Under the pieces are notes generated by a model. The model was not told the origin of the DNA, did no database searches, and saw nothing but the letters and a program-made list of their open reading frames with translations. Positions 9,431-21,500 of a DNA stretch of 64,000 nucleotides are shown in pieces. The position numbers were made by a program, and so were the translations under genes. The stretch spans positions 2,337,484 to 2,401,483 of the forward strand of contig JAUJYN010000013.1 of NCBI GenBank assembly GCA_030737835.1, read 5' to 3'. This stretch comes from Acorus gramineus (Eukaryota; Streptophyta; Magnoliopsida; Acorales; Acoraceae). Position 1 is the stretch's first letter. Every line of letters begins with the position of its first letter.

Positions 9431-11246
9431 CAGTCAGAGTCTTCACCTTCAATGCCGATCCTTTCCGCGTCTGTCTTCGGGTCGGGGAGGTGAAACTGTG
9501 CGAGGAAGGTGTTTGTGGGAATGTCCGGAGAAGAAGGATTTGACTGATTTTTGTCTTCAGTATCTGTCTCTCCTTGCGAAACTAGCTTTAGTTTAGTCGG
9601 TAAACACATCCACTATTTGTGAAAGAGGTCAAGAAAAAAAATATATGTCAGTTCCCAATCGGATGGAGCTCTTTTTTGCACCTCTCTAGTTCTCTAACCC
9701 AACTCAAAGAAGAAAAAAATTCCTTGGTAGTGGGGGGAAGAAGGAGAAGGACTGAAAGAGGACATCAGCGGGTACTCTCTCTGGTCATGATAGAACTGAT
9801 GGGATACAATACCGACGGTATCTCATTTTCCGTTTGAGTAACATGTCAATTTCTCATTTGAGACTAATAAAAATCATATATGCTAAGTGGATGGTCATTG
9901 CATATCTCGATTTTCATATAAGTTGTATATGACATAGAACATGATGGTATCCGATCAGTGCCATGCCCCCATTGATTCTTGCTAGTCACGTATTATTGCT
10001 ATAAAAAACATACACGTGTCACCTTACATGTTTAATTTACAAATTTCATGATAATTTCAGTCGCGTAATAGTCTCACATTGAATACTGGCAAAAACCCAT
10101 GTATTGGGAGTGAAATAAATTGGAGACTGAACCTGGGAGGTAGATTATCTCCTCTATGCAGGCATCTTGCAATGGTTTGTTTGTGAAGTGTCGATTGCTC
10201 CAACATATGATATAGAAAGGGTATTTGCTACATGCGATCCTTGTATGCACTTGTATAGATTTATTTCGCTCACGAAGCATTAACTTCATGTTTTTTCATT
10301 CCTTCAAATATACACTTTTAGAATAAAAGAATATTACCCTAACATTATCCTATATAGAAACCATATTCAGCTTCCATTGTAGATTTGAAGCTGCTCACTG
10401 CAATTTACTCTCACCATCACAATACGAGTAATGATAAACAGCATTAATCAATTGAAATTCCAACAGAATCGCGTTGATTATCAAGGATGATAATTGTAAC
10501 CAGACTTTGGCCAAAAAAAAATATATATATACTGTCCAAATTCAAGCCATAATAATCTTTTAAACCAAATGTGTTCCTGGTGGCACAATTAGGTATAAAT
10601 ACACATACTGGAAAGATTCGAAAGCCTTAAAACAATAGATCAAAGCATAAATCAATCCAATTATAAAACAGCTTTGCAAGACAATTGCATGGAGAATGAA
10701 ACTTAGGCCTCATAAATCTCAACAGTAGCCCAACAAGTGTGTTTGCTCCAAAATTACTCATGATCTGCTAGCAAGAACATTTTCAAAAAAAAAAATGTTC
10801 TCCTTGTCAGGGAAAAAAACAACAGTTTTATTAAAGAATAAAACATTTGAGGAGCATTACAATATATAAATAAGTGTAGCAATAATGCTAGCATCGATTC
10901 TCCACAAACAACTCTCTCCCTACAAATCTCTCCCACTATTAGCAGTTGCTGCTCAACTCCTCCAAAGAATTACTACGAAACTTGATAACTTATGTAACAA
11001 ATGGCGGGAAAATTACCCAAATGAAGCGGTCTTGAAAAAGGTTTTGACCTCTTGTGGGTGTAAGAATAACGCGCCGATAAAGACATAAAGTAGAATATGT
11101 TTAACAAATGAACTCTATGGATTAGTAAGCTCTGCTGCTGCTGATGATGATGTGTCTTCTAAGAACTATGGCACAGCGAGCACCATGGTGACTTGTACTT
11201 CATCAGAATTTCTTCGAATGTATGATTGAGGCCTACCTTTTGTTTG
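9431..11246. other. Intergenic DNA and probable 3' UTRs
   Basis: The left part should hold the 3' UTR of the gene ending at 9430 and the right part (roughly 11000-11246) the 3' UTR of the minus-strand UPM1 gene. No further gene is supported. The open frame at 10885-11088 (+) has no recognisable motif. Confidence 0.5.
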
Positions 11247-13943
11247 TCACAAGCATGCCTCTTCCATCTTCCTCGCATGGGAGTCATCAATGGACGTGTG
11301 AGGCCAATATGGTGACAGAGCCACCACCTTCCCTATAATGATCAATGTTGGTGAAACCAACTCTGCCAACTTGACTTCATCCACAAAACTAGCGAGTTCT
11401 GCAAATACCTACATGAACAGAAAATTAAAGGCAGAATTACATGGCATTCTACACGTTAGATTCATGTGAATTTTGGGGACATGAAAGGCGTACTATGCGT
11501 TGTTGAGCTGTGGTTCCTCGTTCGACTGCGGCTGCTGGAGTATCGGGTGGTAGACCATGGTGCATCAGTTTGGCAGTCAGAGATGGAAGAGTGGCCAAAC
11601 CCATGTAGATGACAAGGGTTGAATCAGGGTCTGCTGCATTCTCTGCCACATGCAGAGGATCCGTCCCCCCATTCCTGGAGTGGCCCGTTAAGAATCTAAC
11701 ACTGGCGGAAATTTTAAATGATATCAGATATATTTCATTACTCAGGTTTTAAAACACAGTAGATCTAAACGGAAGAAAAATATATAAGCTCAAAGCCATT
11801 GCTATATGATTAACTAATGAAAACATAGTAATCAAAATATCTAGGAGTCGATATACCAATTTTGAGACTCTTTTAGGTTTATTATTAGAAGCCATTTTTC
11901 TATAATTTGATTTGAGAAAAAAATGTCATAGTAGAACAGGTATCAAAATTCATAAAGCCCCACACACAAGAACTTGAAAAATGAATAAATAGATAGTTTT
12001 TTTTTTAGGAAATAAAGATAGTTAATTCAAGGAAATAAGCTTATTGGTTTTAGTTGTAAAGAAGAACTCCATTGAAGTTAGTACACGCCAAATATCGCAG
12101 ATACTAAAAAGACAACAAAAAAACCTTAAATTGCCAACAACATAGAATGTATGATGTGTGCATGTGTGGTTTAGATTGTTACATAATATAGTGCATGATA
12201 TACCAATTACTCATTGTAGACTTCTAACATGGGATGACAATTAGAATGAAAACATATTATATGTAACTCTCTAAACATATTATGTGTTAGGGAATGTTTG
12301 ACTTTCCATCTATAATATTGATAAGAATGAATCAAAACTTAAAAGAGTTACATAACGCAAAGAGGGGGGATATATCAATCAATTTTTTTCATGAGAATGT
12401 GGACCCAATACTTCGTTCCACAACACACTACAATCAAAATGATCACAAGGGAAACGACAACGCAAGTTCAACAACAAAGATTACGGCCCTTGAAGGAATA
12501 GCTACCTGTTTGCAACACCACGGTGGGTCAATGGAATTCCAAGTTCTGCAGCTATTCCAGAAGCCGAGGTTATTCCTGAAAAGTGAGTAAAATGTCAATT
12601 TCTTATGATTAAAGTAAAAAATTATGTTTTTTTCTATAATTGAGGAAGGTTACTCAACTTATGATTAAGGCATGTTAGGTAGAAGCACGTTATTGAAGAA
12701 AACAGAGAAATCTATGATACCTGGAATGATTTTTACTTGAATTCCTTGCTGCTGCAAGAAATCCATCTCCTCTCCACCTCTGCCAAATACCTGAAGATAA
12801 CCAATTTAATTGTATCATTAAAATGTCCGGCTTGCTCCCTGCTTTCTTCCCCTAGTTCACTCTAGTAAATGAGCTCATTCTAAATATGGATATCCACATA
12901 TCAGATTCCAGATATGGAATTGGAGGGGATATATATATTTTTCAGATAATTGACAAGCTTAGATAAAATTCAAACATTCTTTCCTCCCCTATCTCCATAT
13001 TCAGACCATTGTAACTGTTTCATCTAGTCTAGTTATAAAAAGTCTTAAGTTTCTTTAAAAAAAAAACATATCTACGGAACAGTTGTGGCTATTAAAAGAA
13101 ACATAATGAATTATTTTCTATCTAATCATCCCCAACTCACAATCAAAATCCCAACTTGCAACCACACTATTCAACCCAATGCAGCTCTAATTCCAAAATC
13201 AACATATACAAAATCCAATGCCCAATAAAGCTGGAAAAAAAAACACACACTCACCAATGGATCCCCTCCTTTAAGCCTCACCACATTGGCCCCCGCCTCC
13301 GCAAAGCTCAGAAGCAACTCATGAATCTCCTCCTGCAAAACCCAACCAAGAATCACCAAATCAACAAAATCCATTCCTTCAAAACAAACAAAACCCAAAT
13401 CCCGAAATTCCTCACCTGGGTCCGACTATGGTACCCAGCGGTCTTCCCGACATACAGAAGCCTCGCATCAGCCCTGACAAGCCCAAGCACCTCATTCGAG
13501 ACCAACCTGTCATACAAAACGAGGTCCGCAGCTTCGACGGCACGGATCGCCTTCACGGTCAACAGCTCCGGGTCACCGGGCCCGGTCCCGACCAGCGAGA
13601 CCCTCCCGGGCCTATTCCCAAAGGACCCACCTTTGGAGTCCCTCCCCCTCCTCTCCTTCAGAACCTGGAGGAGCCTCTTGAGCTCTGGAAGCTGGAGGGC
13701 GATGTCGTTGGAGGAGGAGGAGGAGTGGGTGGTGGTGGTGGTGGTGGTGGGGAGCAGCCATGACTCCCTCTGGAGCCTCTCCGGGGAGTGCATCTCGGTG
13801 AAGGGGGAGGGGAGGCATAGTGGGGGATGAGTGGGTCTGGTGTTGTTGAAGTGGAGATGAAGGTGGGGAGGTGGGTTTGAGAGGTTGGGGGAGTAAAAAT
13901 GGGTTCTTGAGATGTGGTGATGGTGATTCACCAATGTTTTCAT
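11247..13943 (-). CDS. UPM1: Uroporphyrinogen-III C-methyltransferase, chloroplastic (siroheme synthesis), six exons
   Basis: The enzyme uses S-adenosylmethionine to methylate uroporphyrinogen III to precorrin-2, the first step towards siroheme, the cofactor of nitrite and sulfite reductase in plastids. Coding exons (minus strand): 13943-13416, 13332-13255, 12790-12721, 12575-12506, 11701-11494, 11408-11247. All introns are GT-AG, phases agree, and the joined CDS is 1116 bp (371 aa), close to the about 370 aa of the Arabidopsis protein. Residues 1 to about 100 are Ser/Thr/His/Pro-rich with few acidic residues, as in a chloroplast transit peptide. The core has the SAM-binding [11 protein letters not shown] motif, [23 protein letters not shown] across exons 2-3, [17 protein letters not shown] in exon 4, GHSRNGG..PL and VIYMG in exon 5, and a final [13 protein letters not shown] block. 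No frame damage is seen. A second Met at about residue 51 could be an internal start. Confidence 0.95.
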
Positions 13944-13990
13944 TGAAGAGAGAGAGAGAGAGACTGTGTTGGGGATGACAGAGAGAGGGA

Positions 13991-14001
13991 TGGTTTATAT
14001 C
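13991..14001 (-). promoter_or_regulatory. Candidate TATA box of UPM1
   Basis: The minus strand reads GATATAAACCA about 50 bp upstream of the start codon at 13943. A CT run (13946-13962) lies between it and the ATG, a common feature of short plant leaders. If transcription starts about 30 bp downstream, the leader is only about 20 nt. This is a position and motif argument only. Confidence 0.4.
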
Positions 14002-14169
14002 TGGGATGACTGTGGCTGCTCTTGTTTGATTTTTGAAGAGAATGAAAAGGCAAAAGAGGGATTGAGAGGGCCTTTGGAGGGTACAGAAGGGCCAGATTCA
14101 ATGAATGTTGTGTCATGTATGTTTTTGAGAGACGTGTGTTGTGTGTCAATGTGTTATTTTAAAGGGTGA

Positions 14170-15542
14170 GGCGGCTTCTCGGCACCTCACAAAGGGGTGT
14201 AATAAGCTGTTCAAAGATTGATGCTCCAAATATTTGATCATTGATCATTTACAGAGAGGAAGGTGCTACAAAGTTTGGTTCACTTCTTTGAATTCAGTTT
14301 TAACTGCTGATCAAAGGGTGCTTCTGATTGTAGTATTTAATTTGTTTGCGCGTTTGAAATGGATATAAGAACCCTAAGATGCACTTAGAGTTATTTAATT
14401 TTTACGACCCCCTTAACAAGACTCATGTTTATTTATACTCCTTCTGTGTCCATATTTTAAATTCACATTTGTGAGAAGAACACGATCAAAGGAGAAATGA
14501 CAAACCGACAAGGAGGTGATCCAATGAAGAAATTGTATTTCACAAATGACGGTGAAGTGTGTAAACATATTCACTTAAATTAAAAGAGCATGCAAATTAG
14601 AGGGGTGTATAAATAAATTCCGCCCCTACACGAAACTCAAGATATGATATGCTAAAAATATTTTAAAAATTAATTTAAATAAAATAGTCACTAAAAATTT
14701 CAGATTATACTAATACATATTCAGAATATTTATTTGATAGGTTTGGAGTTATAATTTGTCATATTATAATTACTCAATTATATTCAACATTAGAAGAATT
14801 AAAAAGGATTTTTCTATCGACAATCAGCATTTGTTGAACTTTATTGATATCATTCCCTTTATGCTACTCAAAAAATGAATATTGATAAAGATATAGAAAC
14901 AAAGACAAATTTCTGAACTTGGTTTCAAACACTACAAATTTTTGAGCCACAATGAAATGTTCAGCCTCCATGCATCACCCCACCCAGATTAACAGCCTTT
15001 TTTATCATCTGAAAGACTGAAACCAATAAATTGTATCATTTCCCATAAAAAATAATAAGCCATGTTGTAAAAATAATGCCAAATGCTGCATCATATAAAA
15101 TTATGGATTCATTCTAACACAATCCAAAGCTTACAAAAACCAAGGCCACAACCAAACTAACCCATCTTTGAAATGAAACATAAATGGGATTCCCCCAAAC
15201 AAAAAAAAATTGTAGTATAAATAATGGGACTGTTGAAAAAACATACAACCCACTGCTCTTCAGTATATTTTGTCTTGAAAATCACCATCTCTAGACAGCA
15301 GTGGACATCAATCCGTCTCTCTAAATATGTGCATGTTGACGATGACAAAATCCATCCGACATAAGTGAAGCCTCCTTGACAAATTCGAATGGAAAAAATG
15401 ACTTCTTGTTTTTTATTTATTGAATGGACCTAGTCTTTGCTCTCCCATGGAATTTCACATTGACAGAAACAAAAAGTTGCATATTGAATTGTTATTCCTG
15501 TTCAGCCAACATTACTGTCAGAATAACAGATAGATTTATCAA
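14170..15542. other. Intergenic region upstream of UPM1 and downstream of RWA
   Basis: This AT-rich stretch holds the UPM1 promoter side and probably the 3' UTR of the RWA gene (about 15300-15542). No additional gene or clear repeat is visible. Confidence 0.45.
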
Positions 15543-18500
15543 TTAAAGATATGAGATGATAGGCCTTACCATTATATGAGGCACGCGAAGAAGAATCAGT
15601 GACAAACAATACAAGAACACTGAAACAGCGGCACCAGTGATGATATTGCTTAGCAATCGCTTGTTATTTCTAGAGGGGATAAAGGCCACCTTTAATGTAT
15701 TTGTCAGCCTAAACAGTTCATATGATACCTGCAAAACCAACAAAGGTATTCCAGAGAACAAATACGATAAAACCAAGAGTTTCACAAAATGCATAATAGA
15801 ATCTGACTTACGGCGAGATAGATTGTAGTTGCCAGCATAAAGTTGAGTAACGGATAATTTGGAAAATAGGAAAGGAGCCATTTCGGTTGTCCGTTAGGAA
15901 TATCCGATCTGCAAATCAACATCAGAATAATAAATTCTTTACTCCACCCATGTCATATGGACTGACAAAATTACAATGATGTGAAAGTTGGTCGAAGTCA
16001 GACAAATCTTCAAGAACAAAAAAATCTAATATGTCATCGTGTTCATGCTTCTTAATTACTCTAAATACTGATATGTATCCATTGTTTAATGGAATGACAG
16101 GTTTTGCAGAGGCTAAAATGGGATGGTGTTTACCTTGTCACGCATGTTGAAACTATAGCACTTGCAATTGTGAAATATGAATGGATTGTGATTCTATATG
16201 CCTATAAAATCCAGAAAACATAGGTCATTTCCTCGCAATATTAGTTCCCCTCCTGCCCTTCCCATTGGTAACTAGCAAGCAAATATACTTTTGATAAATA
16301 CATGTAATATTACATCTGCCGCAAAAGGCCAGTTGATTACAATTGGGGTGTGAAAATTGGGTGTTCCCAAACAATTCTCAGTAATTAATCAGTAGTAGTG
16401 TGCCCTACCAGGCAATCAGCCACAGAATCAGATGGTGAAACACACGACATCATAAGGGTAGTTGATGAGCAAAAGAGATGGCATGAAGATAGAGAACAAG
16501 AACATTAAGTTCACTCTGACAGGACAGAAATTTAGTCCATCCAACAGAATAAGGTGAAAAAGCTTAAGCAAAAACAAAGTAGAAGTATCATCACCTGAGC
16601 CATATATGGATCTGGGAAATATAGGTCTCCAAAGTCACCTTCCCAAGCCAACTGGATAGACATCATTCAGAATACTGATGAAGCAAATGGAATTCCAAAA
16701 AAAAAAAAAAAAGACAAAAAAAGGGAAAAGCTATAACTTACGCAAATAGAGTTAAGCTGGAGCCACGGAGCTGTTGTGTGAAATTCCTTAAGAAAATATA
16801 GACACTAAGCAAAATAAATACAATCAGAGCCATAACACATTATGATTTGGAGAGAGTGATTTTTAGTATTTATAAGTCCATATTGAAGACCAGAGTACTA
16901 CAGATCAGCAATACGCACGTGATAGGGATCCACGATGTGTAAGGATGAAGCTTGTTGTATGTAAGCTTGTCCAGCTTGTATATATATTCATACCAACAAA
17001 AACCAACCTAGAAAATCAAACATAAAATTATCTACTATGCATTGATCAAACAATACTTATATTTCTAAACTCATAAAACTCACTATTGAAGAGATTGCCA
17101 CAATGCTAATTTTGACTGAATATCTCCTTTTCATGTCACATTCTTCTAGTTTGTCCATCCATTTCTCGACCTACAGAAGAAAAAAATACATGAAAATCAG
17201 CCAAAAAAAATGCAGTCCCTTCAAGAATTCCACATGCACTTGAGCATTAATTGAAAACTACAAATAAATTTTTTTTTACATTTGGGTGGTAGTATGCATA
17301 TAGCATTCCAATGATCCAGATATATCGGTCCAGTCCAGATCTAAAATGCCATTCATGCAAGAGAGAGAAATTTCTTTTTGCTGGATTTGGATCTCTATAA
17401 CCTGTACTCAGATCATCATAATGAATAATTATAATTATCAGTCACGAAACAGGAAAATAAAGTATCTAGATGATGCACAACCATTCAACATGGCTTACAA
17501 ACCTAAGAGGAATGTCAAAGGACTCCATATAAGTTCAAAAACTCCGGGGACTTCCCAAACCAGGATAACCACCACAAAGCAAGCGATAAATTTCACAGCC
17601 ATCACGGATCTAATTTCATTGTATTTGTTACCAATCCCAAGCACTCCATACACCATGAGAGTGAAGAGTGTGTGCATGGGACAAATATAATACAACATGT
17701 AGTCATTGCTCAGAACAATACAACAAAATGTCACCAAGAAATTTAATCTCCACATCATCTGCACAAGAAAAAAACATGAATATTTAAATCTTCAAAGAAA
17801 TTTAACTAAAATAGGATATGATTAACATTTGTGTATAAACAAAAAAAAACCATGAATGTACCTGCACAAAGCGTGCAACACTAAAATCCTTCCGAACATA
17901 GTAATAAGAAAAGTTGCCAAAACCAGTCATCCATACGTATGCAGCAATAAACACACGAATAGCGTTGTATATCTCTGTTGCAGCGAAGTAGTGGTACATT
18001 AAAAATAAGACCTGTGGAAAAATGCAAATCCACGTCAATTGGAATGTGTGAAATTGTTTTATCATAATGAGAAGTTCTCACTACAAACTAATGGAATGCC
18101 ACATTCGAGTGATAATATGAAGGCCCCTATGTGCATATACGTTGACAATCTCAAAAAGATATTTTAAGATTATAAATCATATATAACCAGTCGCCCATGA
18201 GAACATTATTCACTATTCTTTAGACAAATATTTCTTTCACTTATTTGACAGGTTGCAGATGGCTGGACTGGATGTGATGTACTCACATCAAGAAACAAAG
18301 CAGTATTGGTAGATTAGCAGATATGCTGATATAACGAATCAAGCAAACAAGTTATGTGCGGTGCGATTGAAGCCCCATCATTTGTCAAAAAATCTATAAA
18401 CATCCATTAGATTGCCCCCAAAACCTATTATACTACCACCATGAAAAACAATTTCTAACCACATAAAAAAGAAATCTGAATCAATAATATAGGTATCCAA

Positions 18501-21500
18501 GTTATAAAATAAAAAAAAAGGTCAAATCTGAAAAGCAAAATATCATTTTGAAATTGAAACACAATAAAAAAGAAAAATTACATCAAATGTCATAAAAATG
18601 AACTCTAGTGTAATGTAAATCAGATTATAAAGAAGCACCCAAAATTCCCCATATTTGAAAAAAAAAAAAAGAGTAAAAACTCTCATTTCATATAACTCAT
18701 TATCTGAAAGGATTTGGTGTCTAATTAAGTATATATCAAATCCCTCCAAAAAAAACTCAAAACTTCCAAACACTTGTAACAGAATAAACAAAAGAAATCT
18801 CATGTCATTCATAAACCAAGTTCAGTTTCAAACAGAAAAAAATAATCTTAAGAGACCAAATCTCAGAAGAATCTGAAGAATCCGAATTTCAGACAAAACA
18901 CAAGTTTGATCAAAGAACTCGATCAATTCAATGGACAATTAGAAAGTCCTCTTTCCACTTTTACTGGTTTAGGGAAATATATTTTTTGTTTGGAACTTTT
19001 TATTTCCGACAAAGTTCTGACTCGACCATTTTTCATACAACATAGTGAACAACAAGGAGATTAAGTTGCCAAAGAATGCAAAAACATTACATATCCTTTC
19101 TCCACTCGAAACAACCACATTCTGGGAATAGAAACTCTAGATAAATTACCCAAATGTAAGTGATTAAAGATGGAGAAACAACAATCCAAGAATATTTTCC
19201 CCAATGTGCGCCTTCTACTATTGAGCATAGATCTAAATTATGAGTAGATTTTCCAAATATCCTGCATCATGATACATTTCCATAACAGCAACAGGTTTAA
19301 ATAATTATTTACAAGTCAGATTATTATATTAAAAATACCATCACTCAGAGAGGTTTCACGTATAGCATATCATTATTCTCAAGTCAGTTTAAAGTACTTT
19401 CCAAAATTATTTCCTTCAAATTCTGTTGTCAACTTCATGGTATATTGTCAGTTTTATCAGAACAATAAACATAAACAAATTTAAAAGGGAAAACTTCCAG
19501 AGAGTACTTTAACTACACAATGCTTTGAATAACTCTACATTACCAAAGACTAAAGGAAAATATTAAAACAATTCCGATGAAGCTCACACTCACTGTTTAA
19601 ACAGATAGTTTGAATACAGGATGGATACATATACATCAAAGTAAATAAGTGATAATGCACGTGTACATTCATTCATCAGCTACTCCAAATTGACTTTACA
19701 TTTTGTAGGAAACATAGTGTATCTCAACCAGAAATTCTGTAAAGATTTTTTTTTATTTTTTTCTGGTTTTGGTGGACACATATGCAATGTATCATTTGTT
19801 ATCTTTCAGCCTAGGGAAAAACTTTAAAAACCAGAAAGTTCTTTTAATGAACATTCAAGTTTTCATAACCTCAGATGTACTATCATCAATAGTACAGAGA
19901 TATAAACATAAGGAGAAGAACCTTTGACATATTTGATCAACAGTTATTGCCTAAAAACCACAGCATATGTTGTCGGAGAAAATAAAAAAAATCAAAGCAA
20001 ACAGTTATATCAGAGACAAGGTTAATATCAAAAGGAGGAGAAGAAAAACAAGAGCCATATATTAGGTACGATAAATAAAATACACGAAAGAAAAAAATGC
20101 ATATATGACAATATATAACACAGGATATGACCTGCATCCACCCTTTCCATTCCTCAGTTTGATGCCGATTAAGATACATTGTGGTTTTGCCAGATACAGG
20201 GGAGACTTCATGGTGCTTTGTGCAAGAAGTCATCGCCGAAACCATAATGAGAAGAATATACAGAAAGAGGAAAAGGTCGCGGTTGTAGCTCTGTAACAGT
20301 AAAATCGCAAATGCAAAGCAGATTAAATATTAATGAAAAAACTTTGACCCATTTATTCTCACAGAGTAAATATCTGAAGCTAGTTTTCAACTATTACAAA
20401 ACTATAGATTCTACTATAAGACAACTACCATATATCACAAGTAAACACAATCAGCAAGTCTTGTTCAGAAGGAGAGCCACAGCTTACAAAAAACAGACTA
20501 GCATTTCTGATACTACAGAAAAATATCGAGCTCCTTGTGCTTAAATATGTCAAGAGTTTTACAACATAACCCCAAATGGAGCATTGAAAAAACATGTATA
20601 AAAAAGGTTTTTCATAGATGCATTGGGTCATAGTTAATGTACATAGTATAGTAGTGAGGCTAACATTAAGTCACCATCCATGTAACATTGACATGGGAAT
20701 GTTATTTAAAAAAGAACATAAGGCATAATTGGTAATACTAGGATTGTAACACGAGCACTTCCATGTTGGACATGGGCCTGAAATGGATATAGTGTGTCCA
20801 GCAGGCTCACAACCTGGACATGAAGAATCCTTGTTAAATAGGCTATCTTTTCAACATAACAGCAGGAAAAATGTCAAATGTGCCTATATCCGAGATTCAC
20901 TGAGTATGCACAAATATAGGAAACTAATTCTGCCGTTTCCTTGGACAATTGTGATATGATTAAACAGATTTATCAAGTGTCACCATAAAGTATATATTTG
21001 GACTTCTGTTATTCAAAAACTATCCAAGGAAAAGGGCATTCACAATTACCGAATGAAAGAACATAGATATTACAAATATAGGATTTTTTTTCTAGTGAGC
21101 TGGAAGCAAAGAATTTCATTCATATAGATGTGTCCAACATAGAACTGAAAAGATCTTTTGTAAGATAACCCAAATGGAAATCTCCATGGAAGTGCTTCTA
21201 ACAATTATTGAGAAATTATTGTACACCATATCTCCCCCCGAGGAAAACTTTGTAGTGCCATATAAGCATTATAAAATATATAAGAAAATTGAGGATGTAA
21301 TGGCAAGGATTCTCTAGGAAACTTGATGCGCATTAGGCTGGAAACATGATGTCTGTTTCATGTGATTAAGAACCATTAACTTGCAAGATGTGCAGTCAAA
21401 AGATCATTAATAAAAAATAGAGGATAACATTTCATGGATATATAAAATAAAAAAGATGCAAACCTTGTTACTTTCTCCAATCAGATCTGTCCGATCACAT

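Noticed and set aside
13940..14149. Upstream ORF whose stop overlaps the UPM1 ATG
   Set aside because: The TATA-like site at 13991-14001 suggests transcription starts downstream of most of this frame, and its sequence shows no conserved feature.
16133..16205. Possible extra RWA exon between exons 13 and 14
   Set aside because: Exon 13 and exon 14 join in phase and reproduce the conserved [15 protein letters not shown] junction without it.
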